Shown here one piece after another: positions 26,831 through 35,665 of a stretch of 64,000 bases of DNA. The stretch is from contig JAGGAB010000022.1 in NCBI GenBank assembly GCA_017889705.1, forward strand, positions 25,996 to 89,995, written 5' to 3'. The stretch comes from Bacillota bacterium (GTDB taxonomy: Bacteria > Bacillota > Negativicutes > Sporomusales > Sporomusaceae). Below the pieces are notes generated by a model. It was not told the origin of the DNA and did not search any database. It worked only from the letters and a program-made list of their open reading frames with translations. How positions within the stretch are numbered: the stretch's first letter is position 1; every line of letters starts with the position of its first letter. The position numbers were made by a program, and so were the translations under genes.

Positions 26831-27108
26831 CCGTAACGGAAAGTATAACTTCCCTAAGAACAGGATAAGGGCAATATCGACTTCTGCCGTCGCTAAAGCT
26901 CGGCACAAGCCGTGTTTTCTTTACCGTAACGGAAAGTATAACTTCCCAAAGAACAGGATAAGGGCAACATCGGCTTCCACCATCGCTAAAGCTCGGCGCA
27001 AGCCGTGTTTTCTTTACCGTAACGGAAAGTATAACTTCCCAAAGAACAGGATAAGGGCAACATCGACTTCCGCCGTCGCTAAAGCTCGGCGCAAGCCGTG
27101 TTTTCTTT
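26831..27108 (+). repeat. Three tandem copies of a 93-bp repeat
   Basis: Units at 26831-26922, 26924-27015 and 27017-27108, exact period 93. Each reads CCGTAACGGAAAGTATAACT at its start, then AAGAACAGGATAAGGGCAA, then TCGCTAAAGCTCGGC, then AAGCCGTGTTTTCTTT. GGAAAGT/ACTTCC can form a small hairpin. CGACTT or CGGCTT can pair with AAGCCG before a T-rich end. Because 93 is a multiple of three, an open frame spans the array, but it is only the repeat read three times. The whole gap 26775-27160 holds this array plus about 50 nt on each side, with no gene. Related copies lie at 5652-5744 and 47463-47545. Confidence 0.93.
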
Positions 27109-27160
27109 ATAAATATAGTGGATATTATATAGATACTGTGGATAAAAGATGGAGTGCAAA

Positions 27161-27730
27161 ATGATTAAAGAAGTAATTGTGGTTGAGGGCAAACAGGATA
27201 TTGCGGCTGTTAAACGGGCAGTAGATGCCGAATGTATTGCTACCGAAGGATTTAATCTATTGCCGCGCATCATAAGCCGGATTGAGGATGCTTATAAAAA
27301 GCGGGGGATTATTATCCTGACTGACCCCGATAGTGCCGGTGAACGCATTCGTAAATATCTTGCTCAGCGATTTCCTGAGGCTAAACATGCCTTTGTACCC
27401 AAAGAACAAGCCTATGCCCACGATGATATTGGCATTGAACAAGCATCCCCGGCAGCTATTAAAGATGCACTTAATAAGGTGCGGCTGCAGGAATGGCAGC
27501 CTTCCCATGAATTTAGCTGGCAGGATGTGATAACTGCCAGACTGACCGGTGTGCCTGACGCTACCAACCGCCGGGCTGCTATGGGTGAAACGTTAGGTAT
27601 CGGGTATGCTAATGCCAAAGGTTTTTTATACAGGCTTAATCATTATGGCGTTACCCGGGCAGAATTTGAGGGAGCAGTAAATAAATTAGATAGTGCTGCG
27701 GAGAGTGGCAGCAATATGGAGGAACCATAG
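27161..27730 (+). CDS. rnmV: Ribonuclease M5
   Basis: 5S rRNA maturation nuclease, 189 residues. Toprim domain with VVEGKQDIAAV and TDPDSAGERIRKYL, and DDIGIEQASPAAI after it, matching RNase M5. GGAG at 27151-27154 selects ATG 27161; the ATG at 27149 overlaps that ribosome site. The next gene, ksgA, follows after one base, the conserved rnmV-ksgA pair. The tandem 93-bp repeat array ends 52 nt upstream and so forms its 5' region. Confidence 0.92.
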   Translation: MIKEVIVVEGKQDIAAVKRAVDAECIATEGFNLLPRIISRIEDAYKKRGIIILTDPDSAGERIRKYLAQRFPEAKHAFVPKEQAYAHDDIGIEQASPAAIKDALNKVRLQEWQPSHEFSWQDVITARLTGVPDATNRRAAMGETLGIGYANAKGFLYRLNHYGVTRAEFEGAVNKLDSAAESGSNMEEP

Positions 27731-27731
27731 T

Positions 27732-28595
27732 ATGGCAATTAAGCCGTGTATTGCGCAAAAAGATGTAACTTTACATATAGTAAGAACCTTTGGTATTCAC
27801 ATGAGTAAAAAATTAGGACAAAACTTTCTGATTGATGCCAATGTTGTAGACGGCATTGTAGCGGCTGCTGCTATTACTGAAGGCGATCCTGTACTTGAAA
27901 TTGGGCCAGGGATCGGCACGCTGACACAGGGGCTGGCCGAAGCCGGCGCTGAGGTTACTGCAGTTGAACTTGACCGCCGGCTGCTTGATGTGCTGGGCAA
28001 GACTTTAGAAGGCTATAATAATGTTCGAATTATTCATGGTGATATTTTAAAAATAGACATTTCCCGGGAAATAAACAAAGAAAAATACAAAGTTGTAGCC
28101 AATTTGCCTTATTATATTACGACACCAATTATTATGAAATTTCTCGAAGAGAAGCTGCCTGTCGAATTGCTTGTAACCATGGTGCAAAAAGAAGTAGCTG
28201 AGCGCATGGTGGCTAAGCCGGGCGGCAAAGACTATGGCGCGCTGTCGGTAGCTGTTCAGTATTATACGCAGCCGGAAATTATGTTCATTGTGCCGCCACA
28301 GGCTTTCCTTCCGCCACCGGCGGTGGAATCAGCCGTTATTCGCTGCACGGTTCGATCTAAACCACCGGTTGAAGTTGCCAGTGAAAAGATGTTTTTCCGG
28401 GTGGTCAAAGCGGCGTTCGCGCAGCGGCGCAAAACGCTCGCTAACGGACTTAAAGCGGCCGGTCTAAATAAAGACGATCTGGAACAAGTATTGACGCAAG
28501 CCGGAATAGATGGCACCCGGCGAGGTGAGCAGTTATCACTTGATGAGTTTGCCGCCATTGCCAACGCCTGGACAAAGCTCTTAAATGCTAACTGA
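27732..28595 (+). CDS. ksgA: 16S rRNA dimethyladenosine transferase
   Basis: KsgA/RsmA, 287 residues, dimethylates A1518 and A1519 of 16S rRNA. Motifs: KKLGQNFLIDANVVD, VLEIGPGIGTLTQ (SAM site), AVELDRRL, HGDILK, and catalytic NLPYYITTP. GGAGGA 8 nt before ATG 27732 sets the start; the upstream frame from 27693 overlaps rnmV. The gene ends in a strong bidirectional terminator shared with the convergent glycosyltransferase. Confidence 0.95.
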   Translation: MAIKPCIAQKDVTLHIVRTFGIHMSKKLGQNFLIDANVVDGIVAAAAITEGDPVLEIGPGIGTLTQGLAEAGAEVTAVELDRRLLDVLGKTLEGYNNVRIIHGDILKIDISREINKEKYKVVANLPYYITTPIIMKFLEEKLPVELLVTMVQKEVAERMVAKPGGKDYGALSVAVQYYTQPEIMFIVPPQAFLPPPAVESAVIRCTVRSKPPVEVASEKMFFRVVKAAFAQRRKTLANGLKAAGLNKDDLEQVLTQAGIDGTRRGEQLSLDEFAAIANAWTKLLNAN

Positions 28596-28598
28596 ACG

Positions 28599-28632
28599 AA
28601 AACCCTGCTCTTATTTTGAGCAGGGTTTTTCA
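28599..28632 (+). terminator. Bidirectional terminator between ksgA and the glycosyltransferase
   Basis: AAAACCCTGCTC (28599-28610), 7-nt loop, GAGCAGGGTTTT (28618-28629) with A-rich and T-rich flanks, so it can act on both strands. The stop codon and last codons of the minus-strand gene lie within it. Confidence 0.92.
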
Positions 28633-29417
28633 TTTAGGAACATATCTAATAAATCTAAGCGCCGTTCAATATGATACCCCAGATACGTTTTGTTTTGCCA
28701 CTGACGGTTGCGGCTCTGATTATGAAAAGCCGCAATTGCTTCCAAGCAATCACCGACAATGGTGTCTATAATCTTATTGGTATGAATTTGGTTCTTTACT
28801 GAGGAACCCAGACGATAGTGGGGTATGGTTGTTGCTACGTCGATTTTTAATTTATGCATGCGCGCAAGCGCCAGGCTAACCGGGGGAATAGCCAGCTCGC
28901 GCAGCGGCAGTGTTTCCAGGAAACGGCGTGATACGGCATGAGGGCCGTGAGCCGGACTGGCTAAGTTGATTTTTTTATCAAGCCCCAATTCTTTATTCAG
29001 ATTAAGACGCCATTGAAAGGTTGGGTTATAACGTTCAATATGCCGTGGAGGAGAGGGATAACAGTTAGTTAAGGCCATGTCCAGGTGTTTTAGCAGTACT
29101 CCGTCAACTAACTCCATCAAATTTTCATTAAAGGTGCCTACCATGTCGCCATCAACAAAGGCGACAACATCGCTGCCCAGAGCCAAAGCTACTTTAGCGC
29201 CAATGGCGCGGGGCGTATCGATTCCTAAACATTCGTGAAAATAGATAATTTGAAGTTTGGGGAGACGCATCTGTAATGCCTCGCGCATGGTATTGTCTTT
29301 AGAGCCATTCGCCACTAAAATAATGTGGTCAATGGGTAAGGTTCCTAAATTCTGCAGTACTGTGCTAATGCGCCCGCCCTCATTTTTGGCCGGAACGACC
29401 ACGCAAATCACGTCCAT
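28611..29417 (-). CDS. Family 2 glycosyltransferase
   Basis: About 268 residues, GT-A fold. Motifs: CVVVPAKNEGGRISTVLQNL at the N terminus (nucleotide-sugar site), VANGSKDNT, and VAFVDGDM (DxD-like metal site). HGPHAVSRRFLETLPLRELA follows in the acceptor part. No membrane helix is apparent. Product and acceptor are unknown; an envelope or spore-surface glycan is possible. The start is uncertain: ATG 29417 has GAGG too close, GTG 29411 has AGGTGA at better spacing, and the frame is open to 29495. Confidence 0.8.
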   Translation of the reverse strand: MDVICVVVPAKNEGGRISTVLQNLGTLPIDHIILVANGSKDNTMREALQMRLPKLQIIYFHECLGIDTPRAIGAKVALALGSDVVAFVDGDMVGTFNENLMELVDGVLLKHLDMALTNCYPSPPRHIERYNPTFQWRLNLNKELGLDKKINLASPAHGPHAVSRRFLETLPLRELAIPPVSLALARMHKLKIDVATTIPHYRLGSSVKNQIHTNKIIDTIVGDCLEAIAAFHNQSRNRQWQNKTYLGYHIERRLDLLDMFLNEKPCSK

Positions 29418-29556
29418 CACCTCGGAGCAAGGATGCGTGTAGAAATATAGGCTGAAAGCGGCCTTTGGGGGCTCACTATAGTATATAGCGGTCAAGCGGC
29501 ATTTGCCACCGACAGCGCAGGTATTTTTGCCTTAATAAAAATAGTATCTTTATCGC

Positions 29557-29584
29557 ACTTTAGCGGGGCTCTACATAGGATGTA
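29557..29584 (+). promoter_or_regulatory. Weak sigma-K-like promoter for yabG
   Basis: AC (29557-29558), 15-nt spacer, CATAGGATGTA (from 29574). It resembles the sigma-K pattern AC-16/17-CATAnnnTA but imperfectly. B. subtilis yabG is sigma-K dependent. CTACAT/ATGTAG here is also a small palindrome. Confidence 0.33.
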
Positions 29585-29618
29585 GTAGATATAGGCACCA
29601 GCTAAGGGAGGGAATCAA

Positions 29619-30494
29619 GTGGACGTTCAAGTAGGTGATCTGGTCATCCGAAAATCTCATGGCGGCGACATTGTGTTCAAAGTCACAGAAATGTTTGTTG
29701 ACAATGACCAGCAGACACATTGCATTCTAAAAGGGCTGCATCTTCGCCTGATGGCCGATTCGCCAATTGATGACTTAGAGCCAATTGAGGCCGAAAATTT
29801 ACGTAACGAAATTGTCCGCATGGAAAGCATGCACAATGATACATTGCGGCAGGTACTGATGCGCCGTGGCCGCGAACGTGAACAAGTTGAATTAAGACGA
29901 GCAGAGGCCACCAAAAAATTTACGTTTTTTGATTTGCCGGGCCGGGTACTGCATCTTGATGGTGATGAAGAATATCTTAAAATGTGTTTAAAAACCTATA
30001 ATCAGCTTACTATTCCGGCCGAGGGCCGCTGGGTGGAGGAAGCAAAGCAGGCAGATGTTGTTACCGCCTTGCTGGAAGAAATCAGACCGGACATTCTTGT
30101 ACTTACCGGCCATGATGCCTTGAGCGGCAACGGCAAAAAAGATATTAACGACATCAATAATTATCGCAACTCCAAGCATTTTGTGGCAGCAGTAAAGAAA
30201 GCCCGATTATTTGAACCCTCTCGCGACGATTTGGTCATTTTTGCCGGAGCCTGTCAATCTCATTTTGAGGCTATTTTACATTCAGGTGCTAATTTTGCCA
30301 GTTCACCTAACCGCATTTTTATTCATGCCTATGATCCGGTGTTTATTGCCGAAAAAGTGGCGTTTACTCCAATAAATAAAACAGTGGAAGTCAGTGACGC
30401 CATTACGGCTTCGGTGACCGGGGTTGATGGTGTAGGCGGTCTGGAGACCAGGGGGAAATTCCGGCTGGGTATGCCCAAAACGCCGATTAAATAG
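29619..30494 (+). CDS. yabG: Sporulation-specific cysteine protease YabG
   Basis: 291 residues. YabG processes spore coat and cortex proteins, and pre-CspBA in C. difficile. Candidate catalytic residues: His165 in VLTGHDALSG and Cys212 in FAGACQSHFEA. The N-terminal region VQVGDLVIRKSHGGDIVFKV is a beta-barrel typical of the family. Start GTG 29619 after AAGGGAGG. It sits two genes after ksgA, as in B. subtilis, and is direct evidence of endospore formation. A terminator follows. veg and sspF, which follow yabG there, are absent. Confidence 0.95.
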   Translation: MDVQVGDLVIRKSHGGDIVFKVTEMFVDNDQQTHCILKGLHLRLMADSPIDDLEPIEAENLRNEIVRMESMHNDTLRQVLMRRGREREQVELRRAEATKKFTFFDLPGRVLHLDGDEEYLKMCLKTYNQLTIPAEGRWVEEAKQADVVTALLEEIRPDILVLTGHDALSGNGKKDINDINNYRNSKHFVAAVKKARLFEPSRDDLVIFAGACQSHFEAILHSGANFASSPNRIFIHAYDPVFIAEKVAFTPINKTVEVSDAITASVTGVDGVGGLETRGKFRLGMPKTPIK

Positions 30495-30515
30495 GGAAAA
30501 ATGAATTGCTTTTTT

Positions 30516-30555
30516 AAGATACACCCAAGCTGCGTAAAGGTGTATCTTTTCTTAT
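30516..30555 (+). terminator. Terminator after yabG
   Basis: AAGATACACC (30516-30525), 13-nt loop, GGTGTATCTT (30539-30548), then TTCTTAT; preceded by T6, so it may work in both directions. Confidence 0.85.
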
Positions 30556-30624
30556 GTACCAAAAGGGAAAAATAACCACCTTACAGAATATTGCTCATAA
30601 GAGTTAAGTGTTAGGGAGGTTTGT

Positions 30625-32364
30625 ATGCCAGGAGAACAGCAAGGCAGGAGTGCGCGTAAAGCAGCTGGGGTTTTCTATACACCTCTATATATTGTGGAAT
30701 ATATCCTGGCACGTACGCTGGCAAAACATGATGTGGCGGAAAATCCACTGCCGCGGGTGCTTGATCCGGCCTGTGGAACAGGGAATTTTTTGGATGCCGC
30801 CTATGATTTGTTATTGCGTATGTTTGCAGAAAAGCTGGCGGTATTAAAACAAAAATATTATAACCAGCAGTATAAGATCAAAAACGGCAACGATGAATAC
30901 TGGCTTGACGGACAAGCATACTGGTGTCGAGAAAATCTGCATTATCATATTGTGCATAATTGCCTGTTTGGGGCCGATATCGATGCTGGTGCCGTACAGA
31001 AGGCGCAAGAACGTCTGCAGGCAAAAAACACAGGGCTCTCGGTGGATTTAGCGGCTATGAATCTTTTGGTTTGTGACAGTCTGGTAAAATGGGAAAATAA
31101 CTCGGCAGAAGCAGCAGTCTATAACCAAAATTTAGGCTTATGCCAACAGTTGGCTGCATTTTGGCAACAGCAATATGATTATGTTATCGGCAATCCTCCC
31201 TATGTAAGTTTCGGTCTAAACCGTGTTGGCAAAGTGCCGGTTAGTCAGGCTGATTATCTGCGCGTCAATTATCAGCATTCGGCACAGTACAAACTAAGCT
31301 ATTATGCTTTGTTTTTTGAACGGGGAATTCTGGCGTTAAAACCAGGCGGGGTTCTCGGTTATATTACACCTGATAGTTATCTCTTGGGGCGCTATTATTC
31401 GAAAATCCGTGAATATATTTTAGGCAGTTGCTGTATCCAGGAATTAACGCTAGTCAATAACCCTGTTTTTAATGGCGCTGTGGTGGGAATTCCGGCGATC
31501 ACTATTTTGCGTAGAGAACTTTGTGAAGGGGCGAGAGCTGCTTCGCCAATGGCTGTTCAAAAAATGAATGATGCTACGGTTAAATGCTATCAATATCCAC
31601 AGCGCTACTTTGAGCAGCAAGTGTATAATCGTTTTCGACTATTTTTTTCAGACAAAGATAAAAGTATTATTGATAAACTGGAGCAGGCTCCCCTGCGGTT
31701 TGCTGATGTGGCTAAAATCAGGACAGGCATGCGCTCGCTTACCGTGCAGGCCGATATTAAGAGTAAGGTCTGTTGCGGAGACACCTGGCAACCGGGATTG
31801 GTATCTTCGGCGCAGGTACTGCCGTTTGTTCTCAATTATCAAGGTGATTGGCTGGACGTCAATCCGATCAAGCTAAATCGAGGCGGTTGGGATAAGAAAG
31901 TCATGTCTGGCCCTAAGATATTTTTACGACAAACCGGCGATAAACTTATTGCTGTCGTAGATCGCAGCGGGTATTATCATCTGAACAATATTCACTCAGT
32001 AGTAGTAGAAAAAGCGGAGGTGGAGCTAGATTATCTTGCCGCTATTTTAAATTCCCGGTTAATGAATTTTTATTATCAGACCGTGACCCTGGAAAAGGGG
32101 CGAACTATGGCTCAAGTGGATATTGAGATGGTAGAGAAGCTGCCGCTGATTGTTGATAAAGAGCGTGCCGGAGATGTAATCGTGTTGGCAAGAAGATTAG
32201 CTGAAGTGAGTTCTAGTGCATCATCTGAAGAAAGTATGCACTTGTTTAATAACTTGAATAACGTGGTTTATGAAATATATGGTGTAGCAGATGATGATGT
32301 TTGGTATATTGAGCAAATGGATGCAGTAGAAAATCAGACAACAAAAGTCAAAAAATGCAGATAA
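30625..32364 (+). CDS. Solitary adenine-N6 DNA methyltransferase (Eco57I/TaqI type)
   Basis: 579 residues. N-terminal GVFYTPLYIVEYI (common in type I/IIG enzymes), SAM motif I VLDPACGTGNFLDAAY (about 45-60), and catalytic NPPYVSFG (about 190). FERGILALKPGGVLGYITPDSYL follows. A TaqI-like C-terminal specificity domain is marked by FLRQTGDKLIAVVDRSGYYHLNNIHSV, kept here to its features: AIL-SR-NFYY. No PD-ExK nuclease motif was seen and no restriction gene is adjacent, so it may be an orphan regulator or a phage-defence remnant. GGGAGG precedes ATG 30625. Confidence 0.82.
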   Translation: MPGEQQGRSARKAAGVFYTPLYIVEYILARTLAKHDVAENPLPRVLDPACGTGNFLDAAYDLLLRMFAEKLAVLKQKYYNQQYKIKNGNDEYWLDGQAYWCRENLHYHIVHNCLFGADIDAGAVQKAQERLQAKNTGLSVDLAAMNLLVCDSLVKWENNSAEAAVYNQNLGLCQQLAAFWQQQYDYVIGNPPYVSFGLNRVGKVPVSQADYLRVNYQHSAQYKLSYYALFFERGILALKPGGVLGYITPDSYLLGRYYSKIREYILGSCCIQELTLVNNPVFNGAVVGIPAITILRRELCEGARAASPMAVQKMNDATVKCYQYPQRYFEQQVYNRFRLFFSDKDKSIIDKLEQAPLRFADVAKIRTGMRSLTVQADIKSKVCCGDTWQPGLVSSAQVLPFVLNYQGDWLDVNPIKLNRGGWDKKVMSGPKIFLRQTGDKLIAVVDRSGYYHLNNIHSVVVEKAEVELDYLAAILNSRLMNFYYQTVTLEKGRTMAQVDIEMVEKLPLIVDKERAGDVIVLARRLAEVSSSASSEESMHLFNNLNNVVYEIYGVADDDVWYIEQMDAVENQTTKVKKCR

Positions 32365-32407
32365 AGTAGCATTTTTGTTCCATAGTTTATACGAAGTAGT
32401 AGCTTTG

Positions 32408-32440
32408 CAGGGTTGCCGAATAGCGACCCTGTTTATATTT
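32408..32440 (+). terminator. Weak terminator after the methyltransferase
   Basis: CAGGGT (32408-32413), 12-nt loop, ACCCTG (32426-32431), then TTTATATTT. Short stem, moderate tail. Confidence 0.45.
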
Positions 32441-32490
32441 GGGCAATTACCAAGAAAATGTAATAAATAGGTATTTTTGTAAAACAAAAA

Positions 32491-32522
32491 CGATATTTGT
32501 CAAAAAATGTTGACAAATATCG
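32491..32522 (+). promoter_or_regulatory. Perfect inverted repeat over the tetR -35
   Basis: CGATATTTGTCA (32491-32502) and TGACAAATATCG (32511-32522) are exact inverted 12-mers around an 8-nt centre. The right arm overlaps the -35 TTGACA, so a bound protein would block RNA polymerase. Confidence 0.75.
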
Positions 32523-32538
32523 TGATTTTATTTACTAT
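32510..32538 (+). promoter_or_regulatory. Sigma-A promoter of the tetR-che operon
   Basis: TTGACA (32510-32515), 17-nt spacer, TACTAT (32533-32538). It is embedded between two palindromes. No other clear promoter was seen before cheY. Confidence 0.78.
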
Positions 32539-32550
32539 TTATTTATGGGG

Positions 32551-32566
32551 GCGAGTGATCACTCGC
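32551..32566 (+). promoter_or_regulatory. 16-bp palindrome just after the tetR start point
   Basis: GCGAGTGATCACTCGC is a perfect 16-nt palindrome about 6 nt after the expected transcription start and 18 nt before the tetR ATG. The size and symmetry suit a TetR-family operator, so autorepression is likely. Confidence 0.75.
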
Positions 32567-32584
32567 TGTGATTCGGAGGCTGCA

Positions 32585-33187
32585 ATGGCAATATCATTAC
32601 TTCATCGCAAAGAGAGCGTAGTTTTAACGGCAATTGAAATAATCGATGAGTTGGGAATCCAAAATTTTTCCACACGGGAATTAGCTAAAAGGCAAAGTAT
32701 TTCGGAAGGCACTCTCTACAAACACTTTAAAAGTAAAAATGAAATCATTCTTGCAGTTTTGGATTACTATTCAAAGTTTGATTTAGCAATCTATGAAGCA
32801 ACGCTGGCGTATGATGCAAGAAATAATGAGCCTTCAAATACGATGCTTCATTTTTGGATAGATGCCTATGTTACTTATTACGAAAATTATCCGGCCATCA
32901 CTGCGCTTGTTCAACTATATGATGTATTTTCCTATGACAATGATCTGCGCGAAAAAGTTCAGGAAATTTATAGTAAAAGGTCAAGTTATCTCAAAATAAT
33001 TATTGAAACCATTCAGGAGAAAGGCGAATTTCCTTCGACAATCAAGAGTACAGTCCTTGTAGATATTGTTCTTGGAAGTTTTAGGGAAATTTGTTTATCT
33101 TGGCGTATGGCGGGGCGTAGTTTTTCGCTGAGAGATAGAATGTTAACTTCTCTGGCGATTATTACGGATTTATTTAAAGTGAATTAA
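32585..33187 (+). CDS. TetR-family transcriptional regulator
   Basis: 200 residues. The N-terminal helix-turn-helix reads FSTRELAKRQSISEGTLYKHFKSKNEII (features: ELAKRQSISEGTLYKHF). The C-terminal ligand domain is helical and unclassified. CGGAGG at 32574-32579 fixes ATG 32585; the open frame upstream runs through the promoter and operators and is not coding. cheY begins 18 nt after its stop, with no terminator between. The repressor therefore probably heads, and controls, the chemosensory operon. The inducing ligand is unknown. Confidence 0.88.
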   Translation: MAISLLHRKESVVLTAIEIIDELGIQNFSTRELAKRQSISEGTLYKHFKSKNEIILAVLDYYSKFDLAIYEATLAYDARNNEPSNTMLHFWIDAYVTYYENYPAITALVQLYDVFSYDNDLREKVQEIYSKRSSYLKIIIETIQEKGEFPSTIKSTVLVDIVLGSFREICLSWRMAGRSFSLRDRMLTSLAIITDLFKVN

Positions 33188-33205
33188 TATAAATGAGGTG
33201 AAGGG

Positions 33206-33568
33206 ATGAAAAAAGTTCTGATTGTAGATGATGCTGCCTTTATGCGTCTGGCGTTGAAAACTATGCTGCAAAAAAACGGGTTTGAGGTTGTAGGAGAAGC
33301 AGAAAACGGAGCTGTTGCTGTAAAAAAGTATCTGGAATTACAGCCTGACATTGTTACCATGGATATTACAATGCCTGAAATGACAGGGATTGAGGCGCTA
33401 AAAGTCATAAAGCAAAACAATGCTAAAGCCAAAGTAGTCATGGTATCAGCCATGGGGCAAGAGTCGTTTGTTAAAGAAGCGCTTATTAATGGAGCTACGC
33501 ATTTTTTGGTGAAGCCTCTTGAAGAGGAAAAAGTCATAAGCACTCTCAACAAAGTAGCCAGTATGTAG
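33206..33568 (+). CDS. cheY: CheY chemotaxis response regulator
   Basis: 120-residue single receiver domain. Acidic pair in IVDDAAFMR, phospho-acceptor in TMDITMPEMTG, Ser in MVSAMGQ (switch) and Lys in LVKPLEEEK. CheY~P normally acts on the flagellar switch. GAGGTGAAGGG precedes ATG 33206. First chemosensory gene after tetR, 15 nt before cheA. Confidence 0.93.
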   Translation: MKKVLIVDDAAFMRLALKTMLQKNGFEVVGEAENGAVAVKKYLELQPDIVTMDITMPEMTGIEALKVIKQNNAKAKVVMVSAMGQESFVKEALINGATHFLVKPLEEEKVISTLNKVASM

Positions 33569-33583
33569 AAAAGTGGTGATATA

Positions 33584-35629
33584 ATGGCAAATGGCTATAG
33601 TTTTGAGCCTATGTTGGAAATGTATATCTTTGAGACCGGCCAACTACTGGAGCAGCTAGAACAGATCATACTTACAAGTGAAACTTCACGTTGTTTTGAT
33701 GTAACAGCGGTTAATGAAATTTTTCGCATCATGCATACCATTAAAGGCTCATCGGCGATGATGTTGGTCGATCAGGTTTGCAGTATTGCGCATTTGATGG
33801 AAGATGTGTTTTTTTACATTCGTGAAAACAAGGTAACTGTATTAGATTGTAATACCTTAACAGACATAATGTTAGAAAGCTTGGATTTCATTAAAGCCGA
33901 ACTTGAAAAACTCAAGACCGGGCAAACGGCAGATGGCAATGCGGAAGAACTTAACGCTAAGATAAAATCCTTTCTAGCCAAAGTTGAGCAAGATAATCCA
34001 GCGGTTAGCTCACTAAAAAAACCGGCCCCAAAACAACAACAGTACTATATTATGCCTAACAGAGCAACTGTTGAGGAAAAGCAATGTTATCAGGCGGTTA
34101 TTCATTTTACTGAAGGCTGCGAAATGGAAAATGTCCGGGCTTTTACTTTAGTACATAGTTTGCAGGATATAGTAGGTGATATCAGCTATAGCCCCCAGGA
34201 TATTCTTGATGATGATGATACAGCTGTATTTATCCAAGAAAACGGCTTTACAGTATCATTTTCTTCTGAAAAACCTTATGAGGAATTACACGAATTTCTT
34301 TTGGAAAATGCGATATTTTTAAAAGAACTGAATTTAACAAAGATTGAAGGTTTGGGGAGCAATGATAGTTCTAGCGGGGTTGAGGGGATTAGCAATATCC
34401 CTAAGATACCGAATATTCAATCTAAAGATGAGAATAAGTCAGAAGAGGTAGGTGTTCAAGGTACTAACCAAAACATTATCAGCGTCAGTGTTGCTAAACT
34501 TGACCGGCTTATGGATCTGGTTGGAGAGTTAGTTATTTCTGAGTCTATGGTTACACAGAATCCCGATCTTGCCGGGATGAATATCGATAACTTTAAAAAG
34601 GCAGCACGACAATTGCGAAAAATCACCGGTGAACTTCAGGACACGGTAATGTCAATTCGGATGGTGCCGTTATCACTAACCTTTCACAAAATGCATCGCA
34701 TTGTTAGAGATATGCGCAAAAAGCTGGGCAAGGAAGTTGAACTAGAAATTATAGGTGAAGCAACTGAGGTGGATAAAAACGTAATTGAAAATATCTCAGA
34801 TCCAATTATGCACCTGTTGCGCAACGCTATTGATCATGGGATTGAGCTGCCTGAGGAGAGAATAAATTCCGGCAAGCCATCACAGGGGAAGGTTACATTG
34901 GAAGCTTTGAGCGCAGGCAGTGAAGTGTTAGTGATAATTCGTGATAACGGACGTGGGCTTGATAAAGAGAAAATTTTAAAGCGGGCTAAGGAAAAAAATC
35001 TGCTGATGCGCCCTGAAAATGAACTGTCAGATAAAGAAATTTATTCTTATATTCTGTATCCCGGTTTTTCGACGAAGGAAAGTGTTACGGAGTTTTCTGG
35101 CCGGGGAGTGGGAATGGATGTTGTTACCAAGAATATTAATGCTATTGGTGGAACCGTAATTATTGACAGCATTTTAGGAAGTGGTACAACAATAACCCTA
35201 AAAATCCCCCTTACTTTGGCTATTGTAGCTGGTATGACCATTGGTGTGGGATCGGCTCGGTATACAATACCGATTACCTCCATCAGGGAATCATTCCGGC
35301 CACAGGCTAAAGACATCATCTGTGACCTTAACGGGAATGAAATGCTAATGGTAAGAGGGCAGTGTTATCCGATTGTCCGGCTGCATGAATTCTATAAGGT
35401 TAAAACCACAGTTAATGATCTAAGTGACGGGATTATTGTTATTGTTGAAACAGAGAAGCGAACTTTATGCCTGTTTGCCGATGAACTTATTGGTGAGCAT
35501 CAGGTAGTAGTAAAAGCACTTCCCGTATTTATTAAGAGGATTCGACCCATCCCCGGTATTGCCGGTTGTACCTTGCTGGGTGACGGCGGCATTAGTTTGA
35601 TTTTGGATGCGGCAGGAATTGCGGTCTAA
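33584..35629 (+). CDS. cheA: CheA chemotaxis histidine kinase
   Basis: 681 residues. P1 HPt domain with the phosphorylated His51 in FRIMHTIKGSSAMM. A linker and a P2-like regulator-binding domain follow (about 150-255, YQAVIHFTEGCEMENVRAF). Next are the P3 dimerisation helix pair (VSVAKLDRLMDLVGELVISES) and the P4 ATPase (MHLLRNAIDHGIE, IRDNGRGLD, FSGRGVGMDVV). The C-terminal P5 CheW-like domain completes the layout. AAGTGGTG precedes ATG 33584. All canonical domains are present, so the kinase should be active. Confidence 0.95.
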   Translation: MANGYSFEPMLEMYIFETGQLLEQLEQIILTSETSRCFDVTAVNEIFRIMHTIKGSSAMMLVDQVCSIAHLMEDVFFYIRENKVTVLDCNTLTDIMLESLDFIKAELEKLKTGQTADGNAEELNAKIKSFLAKVEQDNPAVSSLKKPAPKQQQYYIMPNRATVEEKQCYQAVIHFTEGCEMENVRAFTLVHSLQDIVGDISYSPQDILDDDDTAVFIQENGFTVSFSSEKPYEELHEFLLENAIFLKELNLTKIEGLGSNDSSSGVEGISNIPKIPNIQSKDENKSEEVGVQGTNQNIISVSVAKLDRLMDLVGELVISESMVTQNPDLAGMNIDNFKKAARQLRKITGELQDTVMSIRMVPLSLTFHKMHRIVRDMRKKLGKEVELEIIGEATEVDKNVIENISDPIMHLLRNAIDHGIELPEERINSGKPSQGKVTLEALSAGSEVLVIIRDNGRGLDKEKILKRAKEKNLLMRPENELSDKEIYSYILYPGFSTKESVTEFSGRGVGMDVVTKNINAIGGTVIIDSILGSGTTITLKIPLTLAIVAGMTIGVGSARYTIPITSIRESFRPQAKDIICDLNGNEMLMVRGQCYPIVRLHEFYKVKTTVNDLSDGIIVIVETEKRTLCLFADELIGEHQVVVKALPVFIKRIRPIPGIAGCTLLGDGGISLILDAAGIAV

Positions 35630-35665
35630 CTGGTAATACCGCAATAGTGTGAGAGGAGTGTAAGC

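Noticed and set aside
26831..27108. Tandem repeats as a CRISPR array
   Set aside because: Units are 93 bp with no unique spacers, and no cas genes are present.
26799..27164. Open frame of 121 codons across the 93-bp repeat array
   Set aside because: It exists only because the repeat period is a multiple of three. It encodes the same 31 residues three times and has no ribosome site.
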